Below, in pieces: positions 1 through 6,245 of a stretch of DNA of 10,401 nt. Source of the stretch: Emticicia sp943368675 (GTDB lineage Bacteria; Bacteroidota; Bacteroidia; Cytophagales; Spirosomataceae); the NCBI GenBank assembly GCA_943368675.1, contig CALRLN020000159.1:1-10401 (forward strand), in the 5' to 3' direction. The notes beneath the pieces were generated by a model. The model was not told the DNA's origin. It saw only the letters and a list, made by a program, of their open reading frames with translations, and did no database searches. The position numbers were made by a program, and so were the translations under genes. Positions within the stretch are counted from its first letter, which is position 1. Each line of letters opens with the position of its first letter.

Positions 1-572
1 ACTTCTTTGGTAATAAATTCAAGAATCCGATATTATTGTTTGGCTTGGGCGCAGCGTTTGTGATACTGGCGTTTATGGCTTATATGACATTTAAACGTTA
101 TAAAGAAAAAATTTCACGAATACCGCTTTATCAGAAAGTTGCCAAAGTTATTAAAGGACTTGCAGATGGTTTTTTAAGCGTACGCAATCTGAAGAACCCG
201 ATGGCCTTTGTGTTTCATACCATCTTTATCTGGACGCTCTACTATATTACTACTTACGTTCTTTGTTTTGCATTACCCGAAACCGCCAATATCTCGCCTA
301 TTGCGGCACTTACCATCTTCGTGATGGGTTCCATCGGCATGGCAGCTCCAACGCAAGGAGGCATTGGAAGTTACCATTTTTTAGTCGGCAGTATCGTAAT
401 GTTATACGGATTATCGGAGCAGGATGGTATTACTTTAGCTACTTTTCTTCATGCTATGCAAGGCTTGTTTTTTGTGGTGGTTTTTGGGATTATAGCGTTT
501 TTACTGACACTTGTTTTGCCGAAGAAAACCAATGAGTCTGCTGCTCAATCTAAGAGACCATCACTAGGTTGA
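1..572 (+). CDS. Flippase-like / lysylphosphatidylglycerol synthase transmembrane-domain protein (3' part)
   Basis: The frame is open from the first bases, so the true start lies upstream of the window. About 189 C-terminal residues are visible. They contain several hydrophobic membrane segments (one at the very start after NPILLFG, one around FVFHTIFIWTLYY, and two at the end around FLVGSIVMLYG and GLFFVVVFGIIAF). They also carry the PTQGGIGSYH signature, which matches the P-x-GGIG motif of the UPF0104/YbhN family, related to the flippase domain of MprF. Members are inner-membrane proteins thought to move or act on lipids, and the substrate here cannot be told. There is no aminoacyl-transferase domain in the visible part and the protein ends soon after the last helix in a short polar tail. 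A TTG at 36 could be mistaken for a start, but it lies inside a membrane segment. Family assignment is firm; function is inference. Confidence 0.85.
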   Translation, partial: FFGNKFKNPILLFGLGAAFVILAFMAYMTFKRYKEKISRIPLYQKVAKVIKGLADGFLSVRNLKNPMAFVFHTIFIWTLYYITTYVLCFALPETANISPIAALTIFVMGSIGMAAPTQGGIGSYHFLVGSIVMLYGLSEQDGITLATFLHAMQGLFFVVVFGIIAFLLTLVLPKKTNESAAQSKRPSLG

Positions 573-598
573 AAGTAATAAAAAGAAGCCAAGCCGGT

Positions 599-618
599 GC
601 CTAAGCGGAGTCGAAGGC
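599..618. repeat. Dispersed intergenic repeat-like element (GCGGAGTCGAAGG type)
   Basis: The 20-base core reads gcctaagcggagtcgaaggc, with 4-bp complementary ends (gcct/aggc). It lies inside a longer imperfect inverted structure whose outer arms are ccaag (589-593) and cttgg (624-628). The core closely resembles the 'CTGAGCGGAGTCGAAGG' element that I recall as a frequent intergenic sequence in many bacterial genomes, including Bacteroidota. It is more GC-rich than the DNA around it. It may act as a weak transcript-end hairpin for the upstream membrane-protein gene. Only one copy is in this window, so calling it a repeat rests on recalled similarity. Confidence 0.45.
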
Positions 619-623
619 CGAGC

Positions 624-654
624 CTTGGAAAAATGTAGCGCCAAGATAACTTTC
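624..654 (+). promoter_or_regulatory. Candidate Bacteroidota-type promoter for rfaE2
   Basis: CTTG at 624-627 is followed, after 19 bases, by TAACTTTC at 647-654. This matches the Bacteroidota primary-sigma pattern TTTG-N19-TAnnTTTG with one mismatch in each element. Transcription would begin near 661, leaving a leader of about 23 bases before the ATG at 684. The -33 element falls in the outer arm of the repeat-like hairpin. Pattern match only. Confidence 0.45.
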
Positions 655-683
655 CCTAATAGTTATAAATTTTAAATAAATCC

Positions 684-1163
684 ATGACTGAATCAAAAAT
701 ATTAAATAAAGAACAAGCCACAGAACAAGTAAAACAATGGCAATCTGAAGGCAAAAAAATCGTTTTTACTAATGGATGCTTTGATATTGTACACTTAGGG
801 CATATCGACTATCTGGAGAAAGCCCGTAATCTGGGAGATAAGCTGGTATTAGGTTTAAATACTGATGCCTCAGTATCAAGGCTGAAAGGCCCAAGCCGAC
901 CTGTGGTGAATGAATACGCCAGAGCAAGAATGATGTCAGCCTTTGAGTTTGTAGATACTGTCATTTTGTTCGATGAACCAACACCTCAGGAACTGATTGA
1001 GACACTTTGTCCGAACATTCTGGTGAAAGGTGACGATTACAGCATAGAGAACATTGTTGGAGCAGATTTTGTTATTGGCAAAGGAGGCGAGGTAAAGACC
1101 ATTTCGTTGGTAAATGGTTACTCAACTACCGCAATTATTAAAAAAATAAAGGATTTAGACTGA
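684..1163 (+). CDS. rfaE2: D-glycero-beta-D-manno-heptose 1-phosphate adenylyltransferase
   Basis: This cytoplasmic nucleotidyltransferase of 159 residues transfers AMP from ATP to D-glycero-beta-D-manno-heptose 1-phosphate, giving ADP-heptose for lipopolysaccharide inner-core synthesis. The N-terminal FTNGCFDIVHLGH stretch (residues 28-40) holds the HxGH nucleotide-binding signature of the cytidylyltransferase superfamily. LNTD (58-61), the RLKGPSRPV loop (67-74), VKGDDY (114-119) and GYSTT (145-149) follow in the usual order. The length equals the adenylyltransferase half of HldE, so this is the split RfaE2 form; no kinase half (RfaE1) is in the window. The ATG at 684 follows the AT-rich leader aaataaatcc and has no Shine-Dalgarno sequence, as is normal in Bacteroidota. 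The zinc peptidase gene begins 55 bases downstream and is probably cotranscribed. Confidence 0.95.
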   Translation: MTESKILNKEQATEQVKQWQSEGKKIVFTNGCFDIVHLGHIDYLEKARNLGDKLVLGLNTDASVSRLKGPSRPVVNEYARARMMSAFEFVDTVILFDEPTPQELIETLCPNILVKGDDYSIENIVGADFVIGKGGEVKTISLVNGYSTTAIIKKIKDLD

Positions 1164-1218
1164 TACCTTTTTGAAAAAATCCGTCAAACTATCACAATTA
1201 AAATGAAAAAGTAAAGCT

Positions 1219-1917
1219 ATGATTTTTGTAATAAGTATTGTTTTTATGCTGCTTGGCTTGGCGGTTTCGTCAAGATTGAAGCGAAAATTTGCCGAATATT
1301 CGAAAGTAGGATTGGCTAACGGGATGACAGGCTCCGAAATAGCACGCAAAATGCTCAACGATAATGGTATATATGATGTAAGAGTGACACAGGTAGAAGG
1401 ACAACTGACCGACCACTATGACCCGCTTAACAAGACTGTTAATCTTAGTTATGATGTTTATAATGGTAATAGTGCGGCTTCTGCCGCTGTAGCTGCGCAC
1501 GAATGCGGGCACGCCGTACAACATTCTTTAGCCTATGCTCCGCTTAAAATGCGTTCAGCTTTAGTGCCAATTGTGAATGTGGCTACTAATGCCATGAATT
1601 TCTTCTATATGTTTGGGTTTATGTTTATAGGGTATATCTTTTCCAGAAATACACCTATGGCCCAGACAGTTCTTATTGCCTTAATAGTAGCCAATGCCAT
1701 TATTGCTGCGTTCGCATTAATTACCCTTCCTGTTGAGTATGACGCCAGCAACCGTGCTCTGGCATGGATGGAAAACAGAGGTGTGGTAAATACCCGCGAA
1801 CACGCAATGGCTAAAGATGCCTTGAAATGGGCCGCGCTGACCTACGTTGTAGCGGCGGCAGGTGCAGTAGCGAACCTATTGTACTACCTGAGTATGTTTC
1901 TTGGCAGAAGAGACTAA
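1219..1917 (+). CDS. YugP-family membrane zinc metallopeptidase
   Basis: This 232-residue membrane protein belongs to the YugP/DUF2226-like neutral zinc metallopeptidase family. An N-terminal helix (about residues 1-18) is followed by a polar region with GMTGSEIARKML (35-46) and LTDHYDP (63-69), which is a typical family stretch. The zinc-binding helix is HECGH at 94-98 (HExxH pattern: His94, Glu95, His98). A third ligand is probably Glu173 in PVEYDAS. Two membrane helices lie between (about 117-141 and 149-170) and one near the C terminus (about 206-227). It is predicted to sit in the inner membrane; its natural substrate is not known. The gene ends just before a strong terminator (1942-1998), so it is the last gene of the unit that begins upstream with rfaE2 or earlier. 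Confidence 0.92.
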   Translation: MIFVISIVFMLLGLAVSSRLKRKFAEYSKVGLANGMTGSEIARKMLNDNGIYDVRVTQVEGQLTDHYDPLNKTVNLSYDVYNGNSAASAAVAAHECGHAVQHSLAYAPLKMRSALVPIVNVATNAMNFFYMFGFMFIGYIFSRNTPMAQTVLIALIVANAIIAAFALITLPVEYDASNRALAWMENRGVVNTREHAMAKDALKWAALTYVVAAAGAVANLLYYLSMFLGRRD

Positions 1918-1941
1918 GCCAGATAACAAAAAAATAGAGAG

Positions 1942-1998
1942 AAACCATCAATCAGACAAGCTTATTAATTACTTTTGTTTGACTGATGGTTTTTCTGT
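1942..1998 (+). terminator. Rho-independent terminator after the zinc peptidase gene
   Basis: The arms 1942-1959 and 1975-1992 pair over 18 positions: nine perfect pairs (aaaccatca with tgatggttt), one A-C mismatch, then eight pairs including one G-T wobble, around a 15-base loop. The 3' arm runs into tttttctgtttttt. The hairpin starts 25 bases after the peptidase stop codon. It covers the ATG at 1986, so that ATG is unlikely to be the start of the downstream dehydrogenase. Confidence 0.85.
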
Positions 1999-2027
1999 TT
2001 TTTATTCATTTTAATACTATTTCTATT

Positions 2028-3164
2028 GTGATTTCGACCTACAACTTCCCCACTAAAATACGCTTTGGTGCTGGTGCCGTAGATGAACTGGCTGATTATC
2101 TGAAAGACAATGGTCTTTCAAAACCGCTTATTGTTACCGACCCTGTTGTAGCAGGTTTACCTTTTCTAAAGCGAATTGTCGAAAATTTACGTCTTAAAGG
2201 CATTAGTGTTGAAATTTTCTCTGATATTCACAAAAACCCTGTTAAGTCAGATGTATATAAAGGCGATGAAGCCTATCATAACACTGACAGAGACAGCATT
2301 ATAGGCATTGGCGGCGGTGCCGCTATGGACGTAGCCCGAGCCATTGTGTTGCGCATTAACCACAGAGAAGACTTGTTCAAGTATGATGATCTGATTGGCG
2401 GTGACATTTATGTAACCAACGATGTACCTCATTTTATTACCATTCCAACCACTTCGGGTACAGGTAGTGAAGTTGGAAGAAGTGCCATTATTGCTGACGA
2501 TGAGACCCACCAGAAGAAAATTCTTTTTTCGCCAAAACTACTGGCAAAAATTGTTTTCGCTGATCCTCTCCTTACCATGGACTTACCTCCATTCGTAACG
2601 GCGGCAACAGGAATGGATGCTTTAACACATAACATGGAGGCCTTCTTAGCCAAAATGTATCATCCGATTTGTGAAGGTATTGCCCTAGAGGGCATTGCCC
2701 TGATCCATCAATCTTTAGAAAAAGCTGTTCATAGCCCTGATGTAGATTCACGCAGTAAAATGCTATTGGGCTCAATGATGGGGGCTATAGCCTTCCAGAA
2801 AGGTTTGGGCGTAGTGCATTCATTGGCACACCCGCTTTCATCTTTGCTAGATACGCATCACGGGCTGGCCAATGCCGTAAATTTACCTTATGGTATGCAG
2901 TTTAACATAGCAGGTTTTGAAGACAAGTTCCGCAGAATTGCCCGTACTCTTGACCTGAAAGAAGATACCGGAGATGCGGTAGTAACCTACTTGTTTAACC
3001 TGAACAGCCATATTAATATTCCTCATCGTTTAAGAGACATCGGTGTCAAAGAAGAGCATATCGAAACCTTAGCAGATTTAGCTATTGCCGACTTTGCCCA
3101 CCCCAATAATCCGAAACCTGTGAGCAGGGAAGATTTCAAGGCCTTATACCTGGAAGCGTTATAA
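2028..3164 (+). CDS. Iron-containing alcohol dehydrogenase
   Basis: This is a group III NAD(P)-dependent alcohol dehydrogenase (FucO/AdhE C-terminal-like fold) that interconverts an alcohol and its aldehyde or ketone in the cytoplasm. With the GTG start at 2028 it has 378 residues, normal for the family. The nucleotide-binding GGGAAMD loop is at 95-101 and TTSGTGSEV at 141-149. The metal ligands are Asp197 and His201 (DALTH), His264 (VVHSLAHP) and His278 (THHG); His268 is also conserved. These numbers sit one above the FucO ligands (196, 200, 263, 277), which supports this start. An in-frame ATG at 1986 would add 14 residues but falls inside the upstream terminator stem. The substrate cannot be told from sequence. 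The gene stands alone, with about 130 bases to the next gene. Confidence 0.93.
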   Translation: MISTYNFPTKIRFGAGAVDELADYLKDNGLSKPLIVTDPVVAGLPFLKRIVENLRLKGISVEIFSDIHKNPVKSDVYKGDEAYHNTDRDSIIGIGGGAAMDVARAIVLRINHREDLFKYDDLIGGDIYVTNDVPHFITIPTTSGTGSEVGRSAIIADDETHQKKILFSPKLLAKIVFADPLLTMDLPPFVTAATGMDALTHNMEAFLAKMYHPICEGIALEGIALIHQSLEKAVHSPDVDSRSKMLLGSMMGAIAFQKGLGVVHSLAHPLSSLLDTHHGLANAVNLPYGMQFNIAGFEDKFRRIARTLDLKEDTGDAVVTYLFNLNSHINIPHRLRDIGVKEEHIETLADLAIADFAHPNNPKPVSREDFKALYLEAL

Positions 3165-3259
3165 GGTAAGCAGTACGTATATCATAGGTTTGAACGAAAT
3201 AAGCATACCTTAACTTATAATATTCAAATATATTATAGGAAAAATGCATTTTTAATGAT

Positions 3260-3267
3260 TATTTTTG
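3260..3267 (+). promoter_or_regulatory. Candidate -7 element upstream of the secreted hypothetical gene
   Basis: TATTTTTG matches TAnnTTTG exactly and lies 27 bases before the ATG at 3295. No TTG is seen at the expected distance upstream, so support is partial. An AT-only hairpin (tataatat 3216-3223 with atattata 3230-3237) precedes it. Nothing else is recognisable in the 3165-3294 gap. Confidence 0.3.
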
Positions 3268-3294
3268 TTATAGATATTTATTCGTTTACTACCT

Positions 3295-4044
3295 ATGAAA
3301 ACATTCGTATTACTTTTCGCATTAGTGGTTGCGCCACTTTATCTTATTGGTCAAAAAGCCAGTGGTTATGATTACTTTGTAAGAGACGCAAAAGTTGCTG
3401 ATAACAATCAGACAAGAATTGTTATCAACGATAAAGGCGATACTACTCTGGTAGCATACTACAAATCGCAAAATTCGATTAATAATTCTTTGCAGGAGTT
3501 TACCAGAGTTTTTAAGGGCACTCCTTTTTTTAAAAACGGCTGGTTTAAAGGTACTATGAGCTCAGAAAGCGGAAAAGATATGAAGTTTCTGATGGCTTAT
3601 AATCTTGAGAAAAATGTGGTGTATATCGTAAAAAATTCGGTAACTGATGCTGTTGCCGTACGACCGGATGAATTTAATATTGAAGGACATACGTTCAGAA
3701 AATATGAGAATATTTTTCTCGAAACACTCCATATGCGACGCGAAAATATTCTTCTGAAAGGCTATGATTGTGTACTAAGCTCAAGCTATGTTGAGAAAAC
3801 AGGCTATGAACCTCAGGGTGGAGAATCTGCTTATGAAGGAGAATTCAGAAAATCCCATAAATATTTTACAATTCAGGAGGATATGCTTCGTGTAGTGCCA
3901 ACTGGCAAAAAAGCCTTACAGACTTTTCCAAAAGGCAAAAGACCCTTGTTGGAACAATTTGTAAGAACTAATAATATTAATCTGAAAACCGAACAGGGAC
4001 TGATTGAGGTTTTTAAGTATTATGATACGCTTACTATCCTTTAA
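3295..4044 (+). CDS. Secreted protein of unknown function
   Basis: The 249-residue product starts with a signal peptide (Lys2, hydrophobic core to about residue 18, probable cleavage before or after the Gln in LIGQKAS), so it is exported to the periplasm or outer membrane. There is no lipobox Cys and no membrane helix after the signal. The mature part looks like a soluble, strand-rich protein: GTPFFKNGWFKG (about 75-86), LMAYNLEKNVVY (about 99-110), a VRPDEFNIEGHTF stretch (about 122-134), then GYDCVL and a basic C-terminal part with KKALQTFPKGKRPLL. I recall similar 'pattern-only' secreted proteins in Bacteroidota with the same order (PFF..W..G, Y-x-LE..., KKSL..FP) but no known function. 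It is monocistronic: an intergenic gap precedes it and a strong terminator follows. Confidence 0.8.
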   Translation: MKTFVLLFALVVAPLYLIGQKASGYDYFVRDAKVADNNQTRIVINDKGDTTLVAYYKSQNSINNSLQEFTRVFKGTPFFKNGWFKGTMSSESGKDMKFLMAYNLEKNVVYIVKNSVTDAVAVRPDEFNIEGHTFRKYENIFLETLHMRRENILLKGYDCVLSSSYVEKTGYEPQGGESAYEGEFRKSHKYFTIQEDMLRVVPTGKKALQTFPKGKRPLLEQFVRTNNINLKTEQGLIEVFKYYDTLTIL

Positions 4045-4067
4045 AATCTAAGATGCCAGATTATCTC

Positions 4068-4105
4068 AAAAGCTCATTCTATCAATTGATAGGATGAGCT
4101 TTTTT
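4068..4105. terminator. Bidirectional rho-independent terminator between convergent genes
   Basis: The arms 4068-4083 and 4088-4103 form 16 pairs with one T-G wobble and an AATT tetraloop (aaaagctcattctatc / gataggatgagctttt). The run of T after the stem on the plus strand (4100-4105) and the A tract before it (T run on the minus strand) let it serve both the gene ending at 4044 and the minus-strand transporter gene ending at 4127. Confidence 0.88.
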
Positions 4106-4126
4106 GTTCAGGCATATATTCTATTC

Positions 4127-5008
4127 TTAGAATAATATGATAATCACTGACCCTATAATCATAATTATTCCACCAATCATTTTTTTAAGTATCTCCTGCT
4201 CCTGAAAAATCCGATACCCTAAGAATATATTAACGAGCACAGATAATTGAAAAAGCGATAAAGCATAGCCCACTGGCATTTGCTGGAATATATAAGTAGT
4301 TGAAAACTGAGTAATCCCGATACAGAGAATAAGACCTGAAAATATACCTGCTGTTTTTACTTCAATCTTCCGTAAACTACTATTGAGATTTTCTTTCCTC
4401 CATAAAAACAGAACAAATGAAAAAACAGCCCCAAACCAGCACCAACTGACAAATGAATGCAGGTATGAAGAGACTAAGATTACTTTCTTACCAACCACGG
4501 CTTCAGTTGCTGTCAGAATCATTGCCCAGAGTCTGAACTGAATCTCTTTCCGCTTAAAAAGTTTCCAGGAGAAACCTTCTTCAGTAGTGTTTAATACAAA
4601 ATAGCTTCCGGCTATGATTAAACCTACCCCTGTTAAACCCCAGATATTAGGAATTTCATTGAGCAAAAAGACCCCAATCACCATACTTACAACCGCTTTA
4701 TAGGCATTGATAGGTCCCAGAACCGACAGGTCTCCTGCCTGTAGTGCCTTCACCAGGAACAGATTGCCCAGCGCACCCAATACCCCCATGATTATTGAAT
4801 AAATCCAGAAATCAGATGAGATGCTTTGCCATTCGATCTGAGAACTAAAAGCCAGACAAATCAACGACAAAATTAAATAAGTAATGAAGTTGACAAACAA
4901 AGGTGAGAACCCCTGAATAGTCAGTTTTTTCTGAAAGACATTGGCAAAAGGATTGGCGAAAATTCGTAGTAAAATGGCTAGGGTAAGTATGAAAATTGTA
5001 CTATTCAA
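4127..5008 (-). CDS. EamA/DMT-superfamily transporter
   Basis: This 293-residue protein is almost wholly hydrophobic, with about ten membrane helices in two similar halves separated by a polar linker near residues 145-158 (TTEEGFSWKLFKRKE). This is the architecture of EamA-domain drug/metabolite transporters. Typical features are GALGNLFLVKAL with LGPINAYKAVVSMVIGVFLLNE in the first half, and MPVGYALSLFQLSVL followed by a final FQEQE-IGGIIMIIG segment in the second. It should act as an inner-membrane exporter or permease of a small metabolite; the substrate is unknown. The start is a TTG at 5006-5008. An in-frame stop at 5021-5023 rules out an earlier start and no ATG occurs in the first helices, so a non-ATG start seems forced. 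It is divergent from the reductase gene at 5163. Confidence 0.88.
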   Translation of the reverse strand: MNSTIFILTLAILLRIFANPFANVFQKKLTIQGFSPLFVNFITYLILSLICLAFSSQIEWQSISSDFWIYSIIMGVLGALGNLFLVKALQAGDLSVLGPINAYKAVVSMVIGVFLLNEIPNIWGLTGVGLIIAGSYFVLNTTEEGFSWKLFKRKEIQFRLWAMILTATEAVVGKKVILVSSYLHSFVSWCWFGAVFSFVLFLWRKENLNSSLRKIEVKTAGIFSGLILCIGITQFSTTYIFQQMPVGYALSLFQLSVLVNIFLGYRIFQEQEILKKMIGGIIMIIGSVIIILF

Positions 5009-5045
5009 TCGTAAATTGGTTTAGTTTTAGTATTTAGTGTACGAG

Positions 5046-5053
5046 CAAAGTTA
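5046..5053 (-). promoter_or_regulatory. Candidate -7 element of the transporter gene
   Basis: Read on the minus strand this is TAACTTTG, an exact match to TAnnTTTG, about 38 bases upstream of the TTG start. No clear TTG lies at the -33 distance. Instead, a small inverted repeat (atcac 5062-5066, gtgat 5074-5078) occupies the spacer and could be an operator. Confidence 0.35.
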
Positions 5054-5103
5054 AAGGATTTATCACTGACTCTGTGATTTCAGACTATTTTTTAGCCAGC
5101 ACC

Positions 5104-5134
5104 CTTGCTGAATTTCATAAAATTGATACTTTTA
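5104..5134 (+). promoter_or_regulatory. Candidate Bacteroidota-type promoter for the DHFR-Uma2 unit
   Basis: CTTG at 5104-5107, a 19-base spacer, and TACTTTTA at 5127-5134 match TTTG-N19-TAnnTTTG with one mismatch in each half. The predicted start of transcription near 5141 leaves a leader of about 22 bases before the ATG at 5163. Confidence 0.45.
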
Positions 5135-5162
5135 TATTCATAATCTAAAAGTTTTAATTAGC

Positions 5163-5666
5163 ATGCCCATTATTTCTCTAATTGCTGCCATGAGTGAAAA
5201 CCGGGCCATAGGCCTCAATAATGCCCTACCCTGGGCATCAATACCTGCTGACTGGGATAATCTTAAAAAAGTAACGCAAGGGTGCAAAATGATTATGGGC
5301 CGTAAAAGTTATGATAGTCCGCATAGATTATGGTCTACGGCAGGCAATTATGTATTGACTCATCAAAAAGATTATGTGGTAGATGAGGGCTTTGAAGTAG
5401 TTGCCAGTTTAGAAGAGGCATTAGAGCGTTGCAAAGACGAAAAAGAAGTTTTTATATTGGGGGGACAGGAAATATTCAGAACATCTTTATCAATTGCAGA
5501 CAGGCTCTATTTAACCATTGTTCATGAGGTTTTTGAAGGGGATACCTTTTTCCCCACTTTCGATGAGAAAGATTTTAATCTTGTAGAACGTAAAGAATTT
5601 AAAGCAGGAGAAAATACACCTTATGATATTTCTATTTTGACTTATCAGAGGAAAGTTTTAAATTAG
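5163..5666 (+). CDS. Dihydrofolate reductase, divergent type
   Basis: The family enzyme reduces 7,8-dihydrofolate to tetrahydrofolate with NADPH in the cytoplasm. The 167 residues align along their length with E. coli FolA. LPW is at 22-24, the catalytic acid is Asp30 (IPAD, equal to E. coli Asp27 after three inserted residues), MGRKSYDS is at 45-52, the NADPH-binding ILGG at 98-101, Thr118 equals Thr113, and GDTFFP is at 126-131. The departure is in the folate-tail loop: E. coli RPLPGRKN reads RLWSTAGN here (55-62), so Arg57, which binds the substrate's glutamate carboxylate, becomes Ala60. It may be an ordinary Bacteroidota variant, a second reductase beside a canonical FolA, or a pterin reductase. 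A Uma2-family gene follows 11 bases downstream and is probably cotranscribed. Confidence 0.85.
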   Translation: MPIISLIAAMSENRAIGLNNALPWASIPADWDNLKKVTQGCKMIMGRKSYDSPHRLWSTAGNYVLTHQKDYVVDEGFEVVASLEEALERCKDEKEVFILGGQEIFRTSLSIADRLYLTIVHEVFEGDTFFPTFDEKDFNLVERKEFKAGENTPYDISILTYQRKVLN

Positions 5667-5677
5667 AACTAAAATTA

Positions 5678-6244
5678 ATGAGCATGGCAATGATACTTGC
5701 AACAGAGAAATGGACTTATAGTGACATGTTAGCCAAACTGCCTGCCGAATCTCGCTACGAAATTCGGAATTATAATCTTATTGATATGCCCTCACCTACT
5801 TTTACCCATCAAAAAATTGCAAAAAACGTCTTTCGAAAGATTGATAGATTTTCAGAGGACAATAATCTTGGGATAACAATCTTTGCTCCTTTTGATGTCA
5901 TATTTGATGAGGGTAATACCGTTCAACCGGATTTGCTTTTTGTGAGTAATGAGAATAAGAATATTATCAAAGAGAGAGGTGTTTTTGGTGCCCCCGATTT
6001 AATCATTGAAATTGTTTCGAAAGGCTCAATCATCCGTGATTATGTAGAAAAGAAAGAGGATTACGAGAGATTCGGTATCAAAGAATACTGGATTATTGAC
6101 CCGCAGAATCAGTTTATACAGATATTCAGTCTTGAAGCTAATAAATACGTGGCATATTCTTCAGCGGACGGTGAAGAATCATTAAGTGTAAAATCAATTG
6201 TACTGAAAGACTTTGAATTGAAATGGAGTGATTTATTTGAATAA
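5678..6244 (+). CDS. Uma2 family protein (DUF820, PD-(D/E)XK nuclease fold)
   Basis: The 188-residue product has the Uma2/DUF820 layout: an N-terminal YEIRNYNLI segment (27-35) around the usual 'RxELxxGxL' position, then VQPDLLFV with Asp85, PDLIIEIVS with Glu111, and RDYVEKKEDYERFGIKEYWIIDP (120-142). Asp85, Glu111 and Lys125 or Lys126 would make the PD-(D/E)XK active site. The usual 'SPST' after the Glu strand reads SKGS here. The biological role of Uma2 proteins is not established; nuclease activity is inferred from the fold. The start could be ATG 5678 or the ATGs two and four codons later, and spacing does not decide. The gene converges on the response-regulator gene with one base between the stop codons. 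Confidence 0.9.
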   Translation: MSMAMILATEKWTYSDMLAKLPAESRYEIRNYNLIDMPSPTFTHQKIAKNVFRKIDRFSEDNNLGITIFAPFDVIFDEGNTVQPDLLFVSNENKNIIKERGVFGAPDLIIEIVSKGSIIRDYVEKKEDYERFGIKEYWIIDPQNQFIQIFSLEANKYVAYSSADGEESLSVKSIVLKDFELKWSDLFE

Positions 6245-6245
6245 A

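Noticed and set aside
263..535. A 90-codon frame inside the flippase-like gene
   Set aside because: It lies entirely within the supported membrane-protein gene in another frame and is Tyr/Phe/Cys-rich, as expected for a shifted reading of membrane helices.
3216..3237. AT-only hairpin (tataatat / atattata) considered as a terminator for the dehydrogenase gene
   Set aside because: The stem has no GC pair in its 8-bp core and no T run follows directly. A second possible pairing, taaggta (3162-3168) with taccta-like taccTTA (3206-3212), has a 37-base loop. Neither is convincing.
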